DNA of 64,000 nucleotides from Pteria penguin (taxonomy: Eukaryota; Mollusca; Bivalvia; Pterioida; Pteriidae). Every line of letters starts with the position of its first letter. Position 1 is the stretch's first letter. The translations under genes were made by a program, and so were the position numbers. This document shows, piece by piece, positions 36,491 through 47,911 of the stretch. The notes beneath the pieces are model-generated. The model ran no database searches. It was not told the origin of the DNA and saw nothing but the letters and a program-made list of their open reading frames with translations. The DNA is taken from contig CM068587.1 in the NCBI GenBank assembly GCA_035048485.1, forward strand, positions 40,919,842 through 40,983,841. Reading direction: 5' to 3'.

Positions 36491-39400
36491 TTCAGAGCAT
36501 TCCACGTCAGGTTTTCTCTCTGTGTTAAATATTTCTTCCATTTAACTTGTTGTTAAAATTCAACCTGTATTTGCAGACCATGAAATGCAAGCTTCCGCGC
36601 TTTGAGACCCCTTCATCCTTGGATCAGCAGTGATGCCACTTGGATGTATCTGAAAAAAGGCCACGTTTAAAGGACCTGTGAAAGGAGATATTCAACCATT
36701 ACTCGCCCCGATTTCCATGCAGGTTTTGATTGCTTGTTGTTGTGAGCGTCCTCGTTCTTACCATATTTGCGTGTATTCATTGCAGGCCATCCATGACGAT
36801 GCTGGGAAACAGACCAGCCAGCGTTGGAGGCCATTCATCCCCATATCAAGATAAGGGAATATCGTTTTGTTTCTATCATCCATATTGTATCATTGTTAAA
36901 GATCTATATACCGGTGGAATGCTTTGCACATTGCTTTTTCTTCACATTGTGGATTATTCCCGTTGGGCCACTGAGGCCCTTAGTTCTTGTATTCGGTGCA
37001 ATATCAAGAACTGATAGTTGTCTGTCTCCTTGGTATGAATGTGTCTTTATGGCTGAATGGTGTGTAATCGAATACTGGCCTGAGTAGTATGGATGTGGTA
37101 TGAGTGTGTCGTATCTTTGTTTCTTTAAATCTATTTTGTAACATCTTCTTTATAGACATTTTGGACACATATTACTTGGGAGATAGACTGACTATCGCAA
37201 GGCCATCTTCTCATATGGGGGCAAACTTTGGGAGATATATAAGAGACTAGCTATAGTGAAATCGATACATTCCAGCCATCAGCTACCCGACATCTAAGCA
37301 TTCCACGATCGGTTTTCTCTTTGTATTAGACATTTCTTCTATTTAATTCTTGTTAAAAATTCAATCTGTATTTGCAGACCATGAAATGCAAGCTTCCGCG
37401 CTTTGAGACCACTTCATCCTTGGATCAGCAGTGATGCCACTTGGATGTATTTGAAAAAAAGGCCACATTCAAAGGGCCTGTTAAAGGAGATATTCAACCA
37501 TTAGTGGCCCCGATTTCCACGCAGGTTTTGATTGCTTCTTGTTGTAAATGTCCTCGTTCTTACCGTATTTGCGTGTATTCATTGCAGGCTATCCATGACG
37601 ATGCTGGGACACAGACCAGCCAGCGTTGGAGACCAATGGAGGAAGGGGATGTGAACATGCATCCCCATATCAAGCTAAGGGAATATCGTTTTGTTTCTAT
37701 CATCCATATTCTTTCATTGTTAATGCTCTATATACCGGTGGAATGCTTTGCACATTGCTTTTTCGTGACATTATGGATTATTCCGGTTGGGCCACTGAGG
37801 CCCTTAGTTCTTGTATTCGGTGCAATATCAAGAACTGATAGGTAGTTGTCTGTCTCTTCGGTATGACTGTGCACATCGTACTTGGGATATGGATCGACTA
37901 TCGAGAGGTCCAAAGTTAAGGGACATAGGTCAAGGGATTCCCAACTGACAAGTGAAATCGAGAGATTCGAGCCATCAACTACCCGATTTCAGAGCATTCC
38001 ACGTCAGGTTTTCTCTCTGTGTTAAATATTTCTTCCATTTAATTTGTTGTTAAAATTCAACCTGTATTTGCAGACTATGAAATGCAAGCTTCCACGCTTT
38101 GAGACCCCTTCATCCTTGGATCAGCAGTGATGCCACTTGGATGTATCTGAAAAAAGGCCACGTTTAAAGGACCTCTTAAAGGAGATATTCAACCATTACT
38201 CGCCCCAATTTCCATGCAGGTTTTGATTGCTTGTTGTTGTGAGCGTCCTCGTTCTTACCGTCTTTGCGTGTATTCATTGCAGGCCATCCATGACGATGCT
38301 GGGACACAGACCAGCCAGCGTTGGAGGCCATTCATCCCCATATCAAGATAAGGGAATATCGTTTTGTTTCTGTCATCCATATTGTATCATTGTTAAAGAT
38401 CTATATACCGGTGGAATGCTTTGCACATTGCTTTTTCTTCACATTGTGGATTATTCCCGTTGGGCCACTGAGGCCCTTAGTTCTTGTATTCGGTGCAATA
38501 TCAAGAACTGATAGTTGTCTGTCTCCTTGGTATGAATGTGTCTTTATGGCTGAATGGTGTGTAATCGAATACTGGCCTGAGTAGTATGGATGTGGTATGA
38601 GTGTGTCGTATCTTTGTTTCTTTAAATCTATTTTGTAACATCTTCTTTATAGACATTTTGGACACATATTACTTGGGAGATAGACTGACTATCGCAAGGC
38701 CATCTTCTCATATGGGGGCAAACTTTGGGAGATATATAAGAGACTAGCTATAGTGAAATCGATACATTCCAGCCATCAGCTACCCGACATCTAAGCATTC
38801 CACGATCGGTTTTCTCTTTGTATTAGATATTTCTTCTATTTAATTCTTGTTAAAAATTCAATCTGTATTTGCAGACCATGAAATGCAAGCTTCTGTGCTT
38901 TGAGACCCCTTCATCCTTGGATCAGCAGTGATGCCACTTGGATGTATTTGAAAAAAAGGCCACATTTAAAGGACCTGTTAAAGGAGATATTCAACCATTA
39001 GTGGCCCCGATTTCCACGCAGGTTTTGATTGCTTCTTGTTGTAAATGTCCTTGTTCTTACCATATTTGCGTGTATTCATTGCAGGCTATCCATGACGATG
39101 CTGGGACACAGACCAGCCAGCGTTGGAGACCAATGGAGGAAGGGGATGTGAACATGCATCCCCATATCAAGCTAAGGGAATATCGTTTTGTTTCTATCAT
39201 CCATATTCTTTCATTGTTTATGCTCTATATACCGGTGGAATGCTTTGCACATTGCTTTTTCGTGACATTATGGATTATTCCGGTTGGGCCACTGAGGCCC
39301 TTAGTTCTTGTATTCGGCGCAATATCAAGAACTGATAGGTAGTTGTCTGTCTCTTCGGTATGACTGTGCACATCGTACTTGGGATATGGATCGACTATCG

Positions 39401-40980
39401 AGAGGTCCAAAGTTAAGGGACATAGGTCAAGGGATTCCCAACTGACAAGTGAAATCGAGAGATTCGAGCCATCAACTACCCGATTTCTGAGCATTCCACG
39501 TCAGGTTTTCTCTCTGTGTTAAATATTTCTTCCATTTAATTTGTTGTTAAAATTCAACCTGTATTTGCAGACCATGAAATGCAAGCTTCCGCGCTTTGAG
39601 ACCCCTTCATCCTTGGATCAGCAGTGATGCCACTTGGATGTATCTGAAAAAAGGCCACGTTTAAAGGACCTGTTAAAAGAGATATTCAACCATTACTCGC
39701 CCCGATTTCCATGCAGGTTTTGATTGCTTGTTGTTGTGAGCGTCCTCGTTCTTACCGTCTTTGCGTGTATTCATTGCAGGCCATCCATGACGATGCTGGG
39801 ACACAGACCAGCCAGCGTTGGAGGCCATTCATCCCCATATCAAGATAAGGGAATATCGTTTTGTTTCTATCATCCATATTGTATCATTGTTAAAGATCTA
39901 TATACCGGTGGAATGCTTTGCACATTGCTTTTTCTTCACATTGTGGATTATTCCCGTTGGGCCACTGAGGCCCTTAGTTCTTGTATTCGGTGCAATATCA
40001 AGAACTGATAGTTGTCTGTCTCCTTGGTATGAATGTGTCTTTATGGCTGAATGGTGTGTAATCGAATACTGGCCTGAGTAGTATGGATGTGGTATGAGTG
40101 TGTCGTATCTTTGTTTCTTTAAATCTATTTTGTAACATCTTCTTTATAGACATTTTGGACACATATTACTTGGGAGATAGACTGACTATCGCAAGGCCAT
40201 CTTCTCATATGGGGGCAAACTTTGGGAGATATATAAGAGACTAGCTATAGTGAAATCGATACATTCCAGCCATCAGCTACCCGACATCTAAGCATTCCAC
40301 GATCGGTTTTCTCTTTGTATTAGACATTTCTTCTATTTAATTCTTGTTAAAAATTCAATCTGTATTTGCAGACCATGAAATGCAAGCTTCCACGCTTTGA
40401 GACCACTTCATCCTTGGATCAGCAGTGATGCCACTTGGATGTATTTGAAAAAAAGGCCACATTTAAAGGACCTGTTAAAGGAGATATTCAACCATTAGTG
40501 GCGCCGATTTCCACGCAGGTTTTGATTGCTTCTTGTTGTAAATGTCCTCATTCTTACCATATTTGCGTGTATTCATTGCAGGCTATCCATGACGATGCTG
40601 GGACACAGACCAGCCAGCGTTGGAGACCAATGGAGGAAGGGGATGTGAACATGCATCCCCATATCAAGCTAAGGGAATATCGTTTTGTTTCTATCATCCA
40701 TATTCTTTCATTGTTAATGCTCTATATACCGGTGGAATGCTTTGCACATTGCTTTTTCGTCACATTATGGATTATTCCGGTTGGGCCACTGAGGCCCTTA
40801 GTTCTTGTATTCGGCGCAATATCAAGAACTGATAGGTAGTTGTCTGTCTCTTCGGTATGACTGTGCACATCGTACTTGGGATATGGATCGACTATCGAGA
40901 GGTCCAAAGTTAAGGGACATAGGTCAAGGGATTCCCAACTGACAAGTGAAATCGAGAGATTCGAGCCATCAACTACCCGA
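36491..40980 (+). repeat. Trimer block 2b of the higher-order repeat
   Basis: Same marker series as block 2a at 36806, 38072, 38170, 38368, 39048, 39673, 40498 and 40546. Only isolated differences are seen, for example 'aaatatcct' in 2a against 'aaatgtcct' in 2b, and 'gacctgttaaagg' in 2a against 'gacctgtgaaagg' in 2b. This is the most recent multi-unit duplication visible. The inner part (about 22,400-24,600) exists a third time, eight units upstream of 2a. Confidence 0.85.
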
Positions 40981-43315
40981 TTTCAGAGCATTCCACGTCA
41001 GGTTTTCTCTCTGTGTTAAATATTTCTTCCATTTAATTTGTTGTTAAAATTCAACCTGTATTTGCAGACCATGAAATGCAAGCTTCCGCGCTTTGAGACC
41101 CCTTCATCCTTGGATCAGCAGTGATGCCACTTGGATGTATCTGAAAAAAGGCCACGTTTAAAGGACCTGTTAAAGGAGATATTCAACCATTACTCGCCCC
41201 GATTTCCATGCAGGTTTTGATTGCTTGTTGTTGTGAGCGTCCTCGTTCTTACCGTCTTTGCGTGTATTCATTGCAGGCCATCCATGACGATGCTGGGACA
41301 CAGACCAGCCAGCGTTGGAGGCCATTCATCCCCATATCAAGATAAGGGAATATCGTTTTGTTTCTATCATCCATATTGTATCATTGTTAAAGATCTATAT
41401 ACCGGTGGAATGCTTTGCACATTGCTTTTTCTTCACATTGTGGATTATTCCCGTTGGGCCACTGAGGCCCTTAGTTCTTGTATTCGGTGCAATATCAAGA
41501 ACTGATAGTTGTCTGTCTCCTTGGTATGAATGTGTCTTTATGGCTGAATGGTGTGTAATCGAATACTGGCCTGAGTAGTATGGATGTGGTATGAGTGTGT
41601 CGTATTTTGTTTCTTTAAATCTATTTTGTAACATCTTCTTTATAGACATTTTGGACACATATTACTTGGGAGATAGACTGACTATCGCAAGGCCATCTTC
41701 TCATATGGGGGCAAACTTTGGGAGATATATAAGAGACTAGCTATAGTGAAATCGATACATTCCAGCCATCAGCTACCCGACATCTAAGCATTCCACCATC
41801 GGTTTTCTCTTTGTATTAGATATTTCTTCTATTTAATTCTTGTTAAAAATTCAATCTGTATTTGCAGACCATGAAATGCAAGCTTCCGCGCTTTGAGACC
41901 CCTTCATCCTTGGATCAGCAGTGATGCCACTTGGATGTGTTTGAAAAAAAGGCCACATTTAAAGGACCTGTTAAAGGAGATATTCAACCATTAGTGGCCC
42001 CGATTTCCACGCAGGTTTTGATTGCTTCTTGTTGTAAATGTCCTCGTTCTTATCGTATTTGCGTGTATTCATTGCAGGCTATCCATGACGATGCTGGGAC
42101 ACAGACCAGCCAGCGTTGGAGACCAATGGAGGAAGGGGATGTGAACATGCATCCCCATATCAAGCTAAGGGAATATCGTTTTGTTTCTATCATCCATATT
42201 CTTTCATTGTTAATGCTCTATATACCGGTGGAATGCTTTGCACATTGCTTTTTCGTCACATTATGGATTATTCCGGTTGGGCCACTGAGGCCCTTAGTTC
42301 TTGTATTCGGCGCAATATCAAGAACTGATAGGTAGTTGTCTGTCTCTTCGGTATGACTGTGCACATCGTACTTGGGATATGGATCGACTATCGAGAGGTC
42401 CAAAGTTAAGGGACATAGGTCAAGGGATACCCAACTGACAAGTGAAATCGAGAGATTCGAGCCATCAACTACCCAATTTCTGAGCATTCCACGTCAGGTT
42501 TTCTCTCTGTGTTAAATATTTCTTCCATTTAATTTGTTGTTAAAATTCAACCTGTATTTGCAGACCATGAAATGCAAGCTTCCGCCCTTTGAGACCCCTT
42601 CATCCTTGGATCAGCAGTGATGCCACTTGGATGTATCTGAAAAAAGGCCACGTTTAAAGGACCTGTTAAAGGAGATATTCAACCATTACTCGCCCCGATT
42701 TCCATGCAGGTTTTGATTGCTTGTTGTTGTGAGTGTCCTCGTTCTTACCATATTTGCGTGTATTCATTGCAGGCAATCCATGACGATGCTGGGACACAGA
42801 CCAGCCAGCGTTGGAGGCCATTCATCCCCATATCAAGATAAGGGAATATCGTTTTGTTTCTATCATCCATATTGTATCATTGTTAAAGATCTATATACCG
42901 GTGGAATGCTTTGCACATTGCTTTTTCTTCACATTGTGGATTATTCCCGTTGGGCCACTGAGGCCCTTAGTTCTTGTATTCTGTTGAAATATCAAGAACT
43001 GATAGTTGTCTGTCTCCTTGGTATGAATGTGTCTTTATGGCTGAATGGTGTGTAATCGAATACTGGCCTGAGTAGTATGGATGTGGTATGAGTGTGTCGT
43101 ATCTTTGTTTCTTTAAATCTTTTTTGTAACATCTTCTTTATAGACATTTTGGACACATATTACTTGGGAGATAGACTGACTATCGCAAGGCCATATTCTC
43201 ATATGGGGGCAAACTTTGGGAGATATATAAGAGACTAGGTATAGTGAAATCGAGAGATTCCAGCCATCAACTACCCGACATCTAAGCATTCCACGTCAGG
43301 TTTTCTCTCTGTGTT

Positions 43316-43808
43316 AGATATTTCTTCTATTTAATTTCTTGTTAACAATTCAATCTGTGTTTGCAGACCATGAAATGCAAGCCTTCACTTTGAGACCCCT
43401 CCATCCTTGGATCAGCAGTGATGCCACTTGGATGTATTTGAAAAAAAGGCCACAAATAAAGGACCCGTTAAAGGAGATATTCAACCTTTAGTGGCCCCGA
43501 TTTCCATGCAGGTTTTGATTGCTTCTTCTTGTAAATGTTCTTGTAGTCTGTGCAATATCAAGAACTGATAGGTAGTTATTTGTCTGTCTCTTCGATATGA
43601 CTGTGAACATCGTACTTGGGATATGGATCGACTATCGAGAGGTCCAAAGTTAGGGGACATAGGTCAAGGGATACTCAACTGACAAGTGAAATCGATAGAT
43701 TCGAGCCATCAACTACCCGATTTCTGAGCATTCCAAGTCAGGTTTTCTCTCTGTGTTAGATATTTCTTTTATTTCATTTGTTGTTAAAAATTTAATCTGT
43801 ATTTGCAG
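43316..43808 (+). pseudogene. Right-edge decayed A-type unit with internal deletion
   Basis: Homology to the A half runs from the acceptor tract through exon 1 (43369 on, 'accatgaaatgcaagccttc', without the interior +1 base) to the donor-like 'caggttttgattgc'. Shortly inside the intron-like segment it jumps (43540-43550) to 'tgtgcaatatcaagaactga', losing about 330 bp including the second exon. Many private substitutions mark it as an old edge copy that escaped homogenisation. Confidence 0.7.
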
Positions 43809-44091
43809 ACCCTGAAATGAGATCTCCCACTTTGAGACCCCTTCATCCCTGGATCAGGAGTGATGCCACTTGGATTTTTCAGCAAAGGGCCACATTGAAA
43901 AAGAAGCAGGAAAGGAGGTGTTCTGCCAGTAGACTTCTGATTTGCTCACAGCTTGCTTCAGGTTGATTGCTTGTTATAAATGTCCTTGTTCTGATCATAT
44001 TTGCATGTATTCATTGCAGGTCATCGATGAAAATCTCCATATTAAGAGAGCGGAGTTGCAGGTCATGAATGAGGAATATGTCGAGAATTGA
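43809..44091 (+). pseudogene. Most diverged edge copy, two open exon-like segments
   Basis: Segment one (43809-43961) after TTTGCAG is open for 51 codons in the frame PEMRSPTLRPLHPWIRSDAT…QQRATLKKKQERR…, ending at CTTCAG|GTTGATTG. A 58-nt intron-like stretch ends TTCATTGCAG. Segment two (44020-44091) reads VIDENLHIKRAELQVMNEEY... and stops at TGA after 23 codons. Both are hydrophilic and protein-like. The joining phases do not match exactly (1 into 0), so even this copy is not a clean gene. It is the best guide to the ancestral reading. Confidence 0.45.
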
Positions 44092-44389
44092 TAGGTAGTT
44101 TGTTGCCTCCTTTGTATGACAGATTTTGTAACTAATAGGTGTGTAATCAGAGAATTGTCCTTAGTAGTATGGATATGGTATAAATTTGGCCTGTTTGAGC
44201 TGAAACGTAGATTGTTACATCTTCGTAAAATACATTTCAGCAATATATCAATTGGCAAGTCATATGCTTATAAGGGGCAATCGTCAAGAGGCGAGCAACT
44301 AAGAAAGGAAATAAAATCTACCACCATATTTCTAAGCATTCAGGATTCTCTAGGTATTACAGATGCTTTCTTCCATTTATTTGCATTGT

Positions 44390-44460
44390 AAAGAATTCAA
44401 CCTGTATTTGCAGACCATGAAATGCAAGCACCTGATTTGAGACCCCTCCTTTCATGAACC
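44390..44460 (+). repeat. Last fragment of the array unit
   Basis: 'aattcaacctgtatttgcag' followed by 'accatgaaatgcaagcacct' and 'tttgagacccctcc' is a partial exon-1 copy, ending before the SINE at 44496. It marks the outermost array homology on the right. Confidence 0.7.
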
Positions 44461-44495
44461 AGCAGTATTGTATGACTGAATGAGTGATGGTTTTA

Positions 44496-44652
44496 GGATG
44501 ACAGAGTAAAAACCGAGGTTATGGTAGGCATGGCACATAAAAGATCTCACTGCTTAGGTTGGGTCTGTTGCAAAGGTATAAATTTCGGTGCAATTCATTA
44601 GGCAGATGCCATCCATCATATAAGTGAAATAACTGTGGAGTGACGTAAACAA
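44496..44652 (+). mobile_element. Old SINE copy, body only
   Basis: Same family as 4157-4459, opposite orientation, well diverged: 'ggatgacagagtaaaaaccg', 'ggcatggcac', 'aagatctcactgcttagg', 'gtctgttgcaaaggt', 'ggcagatgccatcc', 'gtgacgtaaac'. The tRNA head and the tail repeat are missing. Confidence 0.75.
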
Positions 44653-45258
44653 TAAGCATTGAAAGTGAGAAGCTGCTCCAATAGTAACTGAATTTAATAA
44701 ACTAATTTTTAACAATGTGTATTGAATTTTCTCATATTTGTCAGAACAGCAAGACAGAGAGAGAGAAGTGAGCCAGATGTGCTATTTTTTGTGCCAATTG
44801 CAGTGGATGCTCTGTAACGAGCTGAATCATGTAGAATGACTTGACTGATGATCCAGCAATGACATCAAACTTCGTAGGGTAATGGCTTATTCATTTAACT
44901 AAAGTGGTTTTATACCTTGATTGTTACAATTTACGAATCACTGCATGCTTCTGATGATCAATATAATGCAATTACATGTAAATATTAAACAAGGAAATGA
45001 GTGAGAGTGTAATGGAGATCCTCATGCTTGTCAAATAGCAAGTGTAGCTTTAACTTGAAAGGTTGAAACCTGTTTACGTTAGTCATACACAGTGGTGTCA
45101 CAAGGTCTGTCCGTCTGTGTATACATACTTTTAGAACTCGAATGACTTTTTGATCAATGACAATACTTCACGTTTTCTTTGCATTACCAACTCAGCGGAA
45201 TATATGTCATATTCACAATAAAACTGTTGTGATTTAAAATAACATTCCTTGTTTACAG
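44653..45258. other. AT-rich interval before the coding-like segment
   Basis: No repeat of known type is seen. 'aggtctgtccgtctgtg' at 45103-45120 recalls the GTCCG tracts but has no hairpin or internal repeat. 'cattccttgtttacag' at its right end is a plausible splice acceptor. Confidence 0.4.
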
Positions 45259-45327
45259 TTGCAGTGGAAGGTGACAATTGCACTAGGCTGAAGATACTGA
45301 TAGTTGTGCATGAAGGAAAGAACATGA

Positions 45328-45492
45328 ATATTTGCACTTGAGGCAGAGGTTTTGCAGAGATGTATAAGACAGTTCAGGACATGTATACCTTCGCTTGAGG
45401 CAGAGGACATGGAAAATTTGTACCAGGAAGCCGAGGACATGGATAGATTAATGAATGAGTTTATGATACAGAAACAAACCAGGGAAGTTTAG
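45328..45492 (+). CDS. Coding-like terminal segment with LEAE repeats
   Basis: A 54-codon open frame ends at TAG 45490-45492. It contains three imperfect repeats around 'gaggcagagg': LEAEVLQ, LEAEDMENLYQ and EAEDMDRLMNEF, then IQKQTREV and the stop. The Glu/Asp/Leu pattern is protein-like and possibly coiled coil. The acceptor-like TTTACAG at 45258 opens a neighbouring frame (AVEGDNC...) that stops at 45338-45340, overlapping this one, so either a shift or another acceptor is needed. It shares GAGGACATGGATAGA with the upstream modules at 6200-6980, hinting both belong to one plus-strand gene or pseudogene spanning the array. No family is recognised. Confidence 0.35.
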   Translation: MFALEAEVLQRCIRQFRTCIPSLEAEDMENLYQEAEDMDRLMNEFMIQKQTREV

Positions 45493-45732
45493 GAAACAAA
45501 TTTTTCTGTCAAAAACCGCAATAATAAAAAACTGTGACCTGAAATGTATCAAATCAAAGACTATGAGTGATGCAGTATCTGAGGAAATTTAAGATAAGAA
45601 CAGACTTGAAAATGACAGAAAGTTTGAATGGAATAGAAAATACACTAAAACATATCATAAAGTGATTGGCAACTTGATGCAGAGGACAAAGTTCGTCAAA
45701 ATTATTGAATTTCAGCTGTGACTAGAAAAGAG

Positions 45733-45972
45733 CCACTGCCCCTAAGTCATTAGTGTATGCGATAAAAAAATATGAACCATGAGGATCAAAGTTCAATTCC
45801 AAATGGCAGTCAATTGTTTTCATCATGTCTTTTGGATGAAACAGTAAAACTAGAGGTCTATTGTCACAATAGAATTCTGTATCATTAAGGTTGTGTCTGT
45901 TAAAACTTGTTAATACAGCATTCTAGGAAATGCCATAAAAATCTTGATGTGTGACGTAAGATGTAAATAAAA
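45733..45972 (+). mobile_element. Old SINE copy, near full length
   Basis: A degenerate head with a B-box remnant (GTTCAATTCC, 45790-45799) is followed by 'tcttttggatgaaacagtaa' and later 'gtgacgtaag'. Colinear with the SINE at 4157-4459 but strongly diverged. Confidence 0.6.
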
Positions 45973-46204
45973 TGCTGCATTTGTAATAGAGCATATGACA
46001 ATCCTGTATTAATGAATGTGTTGAAAATATTTGCAAAAATATGTAACATAAAAGAAATGTAAACAAGTTGAAATAGGTTGCTGATATTTTACATCACACT
46101 GTGATAATGATGTAAAATAGATATACCTCTTATATTGATGAAAATAGCAATAATTGGTGTGTATAAATGGATAAATAAATAAGCTAAAACATTGGATGAA
46201 ATAA

Positions 46205-46862
46205 GAAAATTTGTGCAGTATTGTTTATGAAAAGCACATTGTATTAATATTAATTATGTCACTGTATATTTTCATAACATTTTTAATTATATATTGTAAA
46301 TATTGCAGTGCTTCAAGTCACACTTATCATCAGGTCGCTATATATCAAATTTTTGGTTGCAACTTGGAACACTGTATTGTAGGTGAAAGTAGTAATTGTA
46401 AATCATAATTAAGAGATTGGCACCATAGAATTGCTTGTGAAAGGCACATAGTGTAAATGTTAGTTATGTCCCTCTATAGTTTCATAACATATTTTATCAT
46501 ATATTGTAAATATTGTAGATGAAAATGTAATAGTAAATCATTTTGAAGAGACTGGCATCATAGAATTGTTTATGACAAGCACATTGTGTAAATATTAGTT
46601 ATGGTCATCTGCATATTTCCATAGAATATTTTATCATAATATTGTAGATGAAAAACATTTTGAAGAGACTGGCACCATAGAATTGTTTATGAGAAGAACA
46701 TTGAGTAAATATTAGTTATGTCACTCTATATTTTCATAACATATTTTATAATATATTGTAAATATTGTAGATGAAAATGGTAATTGTAAATCATTTTGAA
46801 GAGACTGGCACCATAGAATTGTTTATGAGAAGTACATTGTGTAAATATTAGTTTATAATGTC
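46205..46862 (+). repeat. About 135-bp tandem repeat, five copies
   Basis: 'gagactggcaccatagaatt' recurs near 46411, 46549, 46664 and 46799, with an earlier partial copy at 46214. Each is followed by 'gtgtaaatattagttatgtc' and 'ttgtaaatattgtagatg'. Periods are 138, 115 and 135 bp. No coding potential. Confidence 0.8.
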
Positions 46863-46879
46863 CCTTTATCATATACTGA

Positions 46880-47028
46880 ACGGGATAGCGGTTGGCTTGC
46901 AGTGCATGTGATCCAGGTTCGATTCCCAGATTGCACTGCTATGTAGAAGAGGTTGGTTATCTCTTGCTTCTCTGTCGCTATACAACTGAGATATTCTTGA
47001 AAACGACATAAAACACCAACTAACCACA
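46880..47028 (+). mobile_element. tRNA-derived SINE, second family
   Basis: 'gggatagcggttggcttgca' resembles an A box, and CCAGGTTCGATTCCCAG a B box. The body has 'gtcgctatacaactgag' and the 3' part 'gaaaacgacataaaacacc', an ending common in molluscan SINEs. A decayed relative is at 57630-57780. A tRNA gene is ruled out by the lack of a foldable anticodon arm. Confidence 0.75.
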
Positions 47029-47107
47029 TATTGACAATGTTACTGAGGTTGTACCATTTGAACATTTAAAGTATTTGAATAGTTTGAATCTTGTATACTG
47101 AATAACA

Positions 47108-47117
47108 AATAAATAAA
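47108..47117 (+). terminator. Overlapping poly(A) signals AATAAATAAA
   Basis: Two AATAAA hexamers overlap at 47108-47113 and 47112-47117, followed within 30 bp by T-rich sequence. If a plus-strand transcript crosses the array, this is the nearest good end site. AT-rich DNA gives such sites by chance. Confidence 0.25.
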
Positions 47118-47216
47118 GTGAAAAATGTTCATTGCTTCAGTTTCATTAATTAATAATTTGGTCCAAATTTAAGCTTTTTTTATGACATTGCTTTCAACAC
47201 AGCAGGTACATTTACG

Positions 47217-47470
47217 AGGCCAGTGGAGCTTAACCGATTAGGTATTTGGCTTATGACAGAGTGGTCTGAAGTCTTTGGCTTGTCGGAGTCGTAGGCCTGT
47301 CTTTCGAAGGAGATAACAAATATCAAGGTCCCATGTCACAGAAAAGGAACGTACAAAATCACTCTCTGCTTCTGGTGGGTCCATTGCATAGGTCTAGGTT
47401 TCTATGCAGTGTATCAGGCACATCCCATCACCATGTACGTAAGAGCAATAATTATGGTGAGACAAAAAGC
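47217..47470 (+). mobile_element. Old SINE copy, first family
   Basis: 'gtggagcttaaccgattagg' head remnant, 'ggcctgtctttcgaagg', 'gtacaaaatcactctctgc', 'ggtgggtccattgcatagg', 'catcaggcac'-like text and 'ccatgtacgtaagagc' run in the same order as the intact SINE at 4157. The short ORF over it (47333-47602) is not a gene. Confidence 0.65.
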
Positions 47471-47911
47471 AAGAATGAAAAACGGGTACATTTGAGATTA
47501 ATATCTGGATCAATATACTTAGCAGTGACTTCAGGAGTTATCAAAGATCAATATAGATTATATCACTTGTACGCAAATGAACACACAATGGTCTTGTGGT
47601 AATATTATACCAATTGCTGACCATAAAGGTGACCAGTTGATGGATTACTCTTTATCCATATGACATAGAGGCTCTTGGTTATTAATCTTATCTTAAAAAA
47701 CACTGCTTCTGTTTTACACATATTCATGATATTGGCATAGAGGTCTGGAAACAATCTATTGGAATAGTTATGTTCTGTGAACAAAGTTTCTCATTTGCAT
47801 TTACATGCAAGTCCACTGGATTCAACCATTTCTCTCAAATTGGGGACATAATATCAATTATGCTAAATGTTGACAGCAGAAGATGCAAGTGTTTACGATC
47901 ATGCCATTTTT

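Larger units (their letters stand above)
7319..43315 (+). repeat. Macrosatellite: 24 tandem units of about 1,497 bp
   Basis: The landmark TTGGATGTATTTG (one base differs in some copies) recurs at 7534, 9031, 10528, 12027, 13524, 14989, 16486, 17983, 19480, 20977, 22474, 23971, 25468, 26965, 28459, 29956, 31453, 32950, 34447, 35944, 37441, 38938, 40435 and 41931. Spacing is 1497 except 1499, 1465, 1494 and 1496. Copies differ at only a handful of sites. Each unit is itself two related halves, A and B, about 703 and 794 bp, that differ by many substitutions and a net 22-bp gap, so a dimer formed first and was then amplified. Each half has an acceptor-like tract, ATG, a 63-nt intron-like segment and a second open stretch. 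It is not rRNA, 5S or histone sequence. Overlapping ORFs in several frames recur in every unit because the units are near-identical, not because all are genes. Confidence 0.95.

Noticed and set aside
7319..43315. rDNA, 5S or histone gene cluster
   Set aside because: No rRNA-like or histone-like sequence in the unit; the peptides and spacing do not match.
46880..46960. Functional tRNA gene
   Set aside because: A and B boxes are present but no proper acceptor or anticodon stems form; the SINE body follows.
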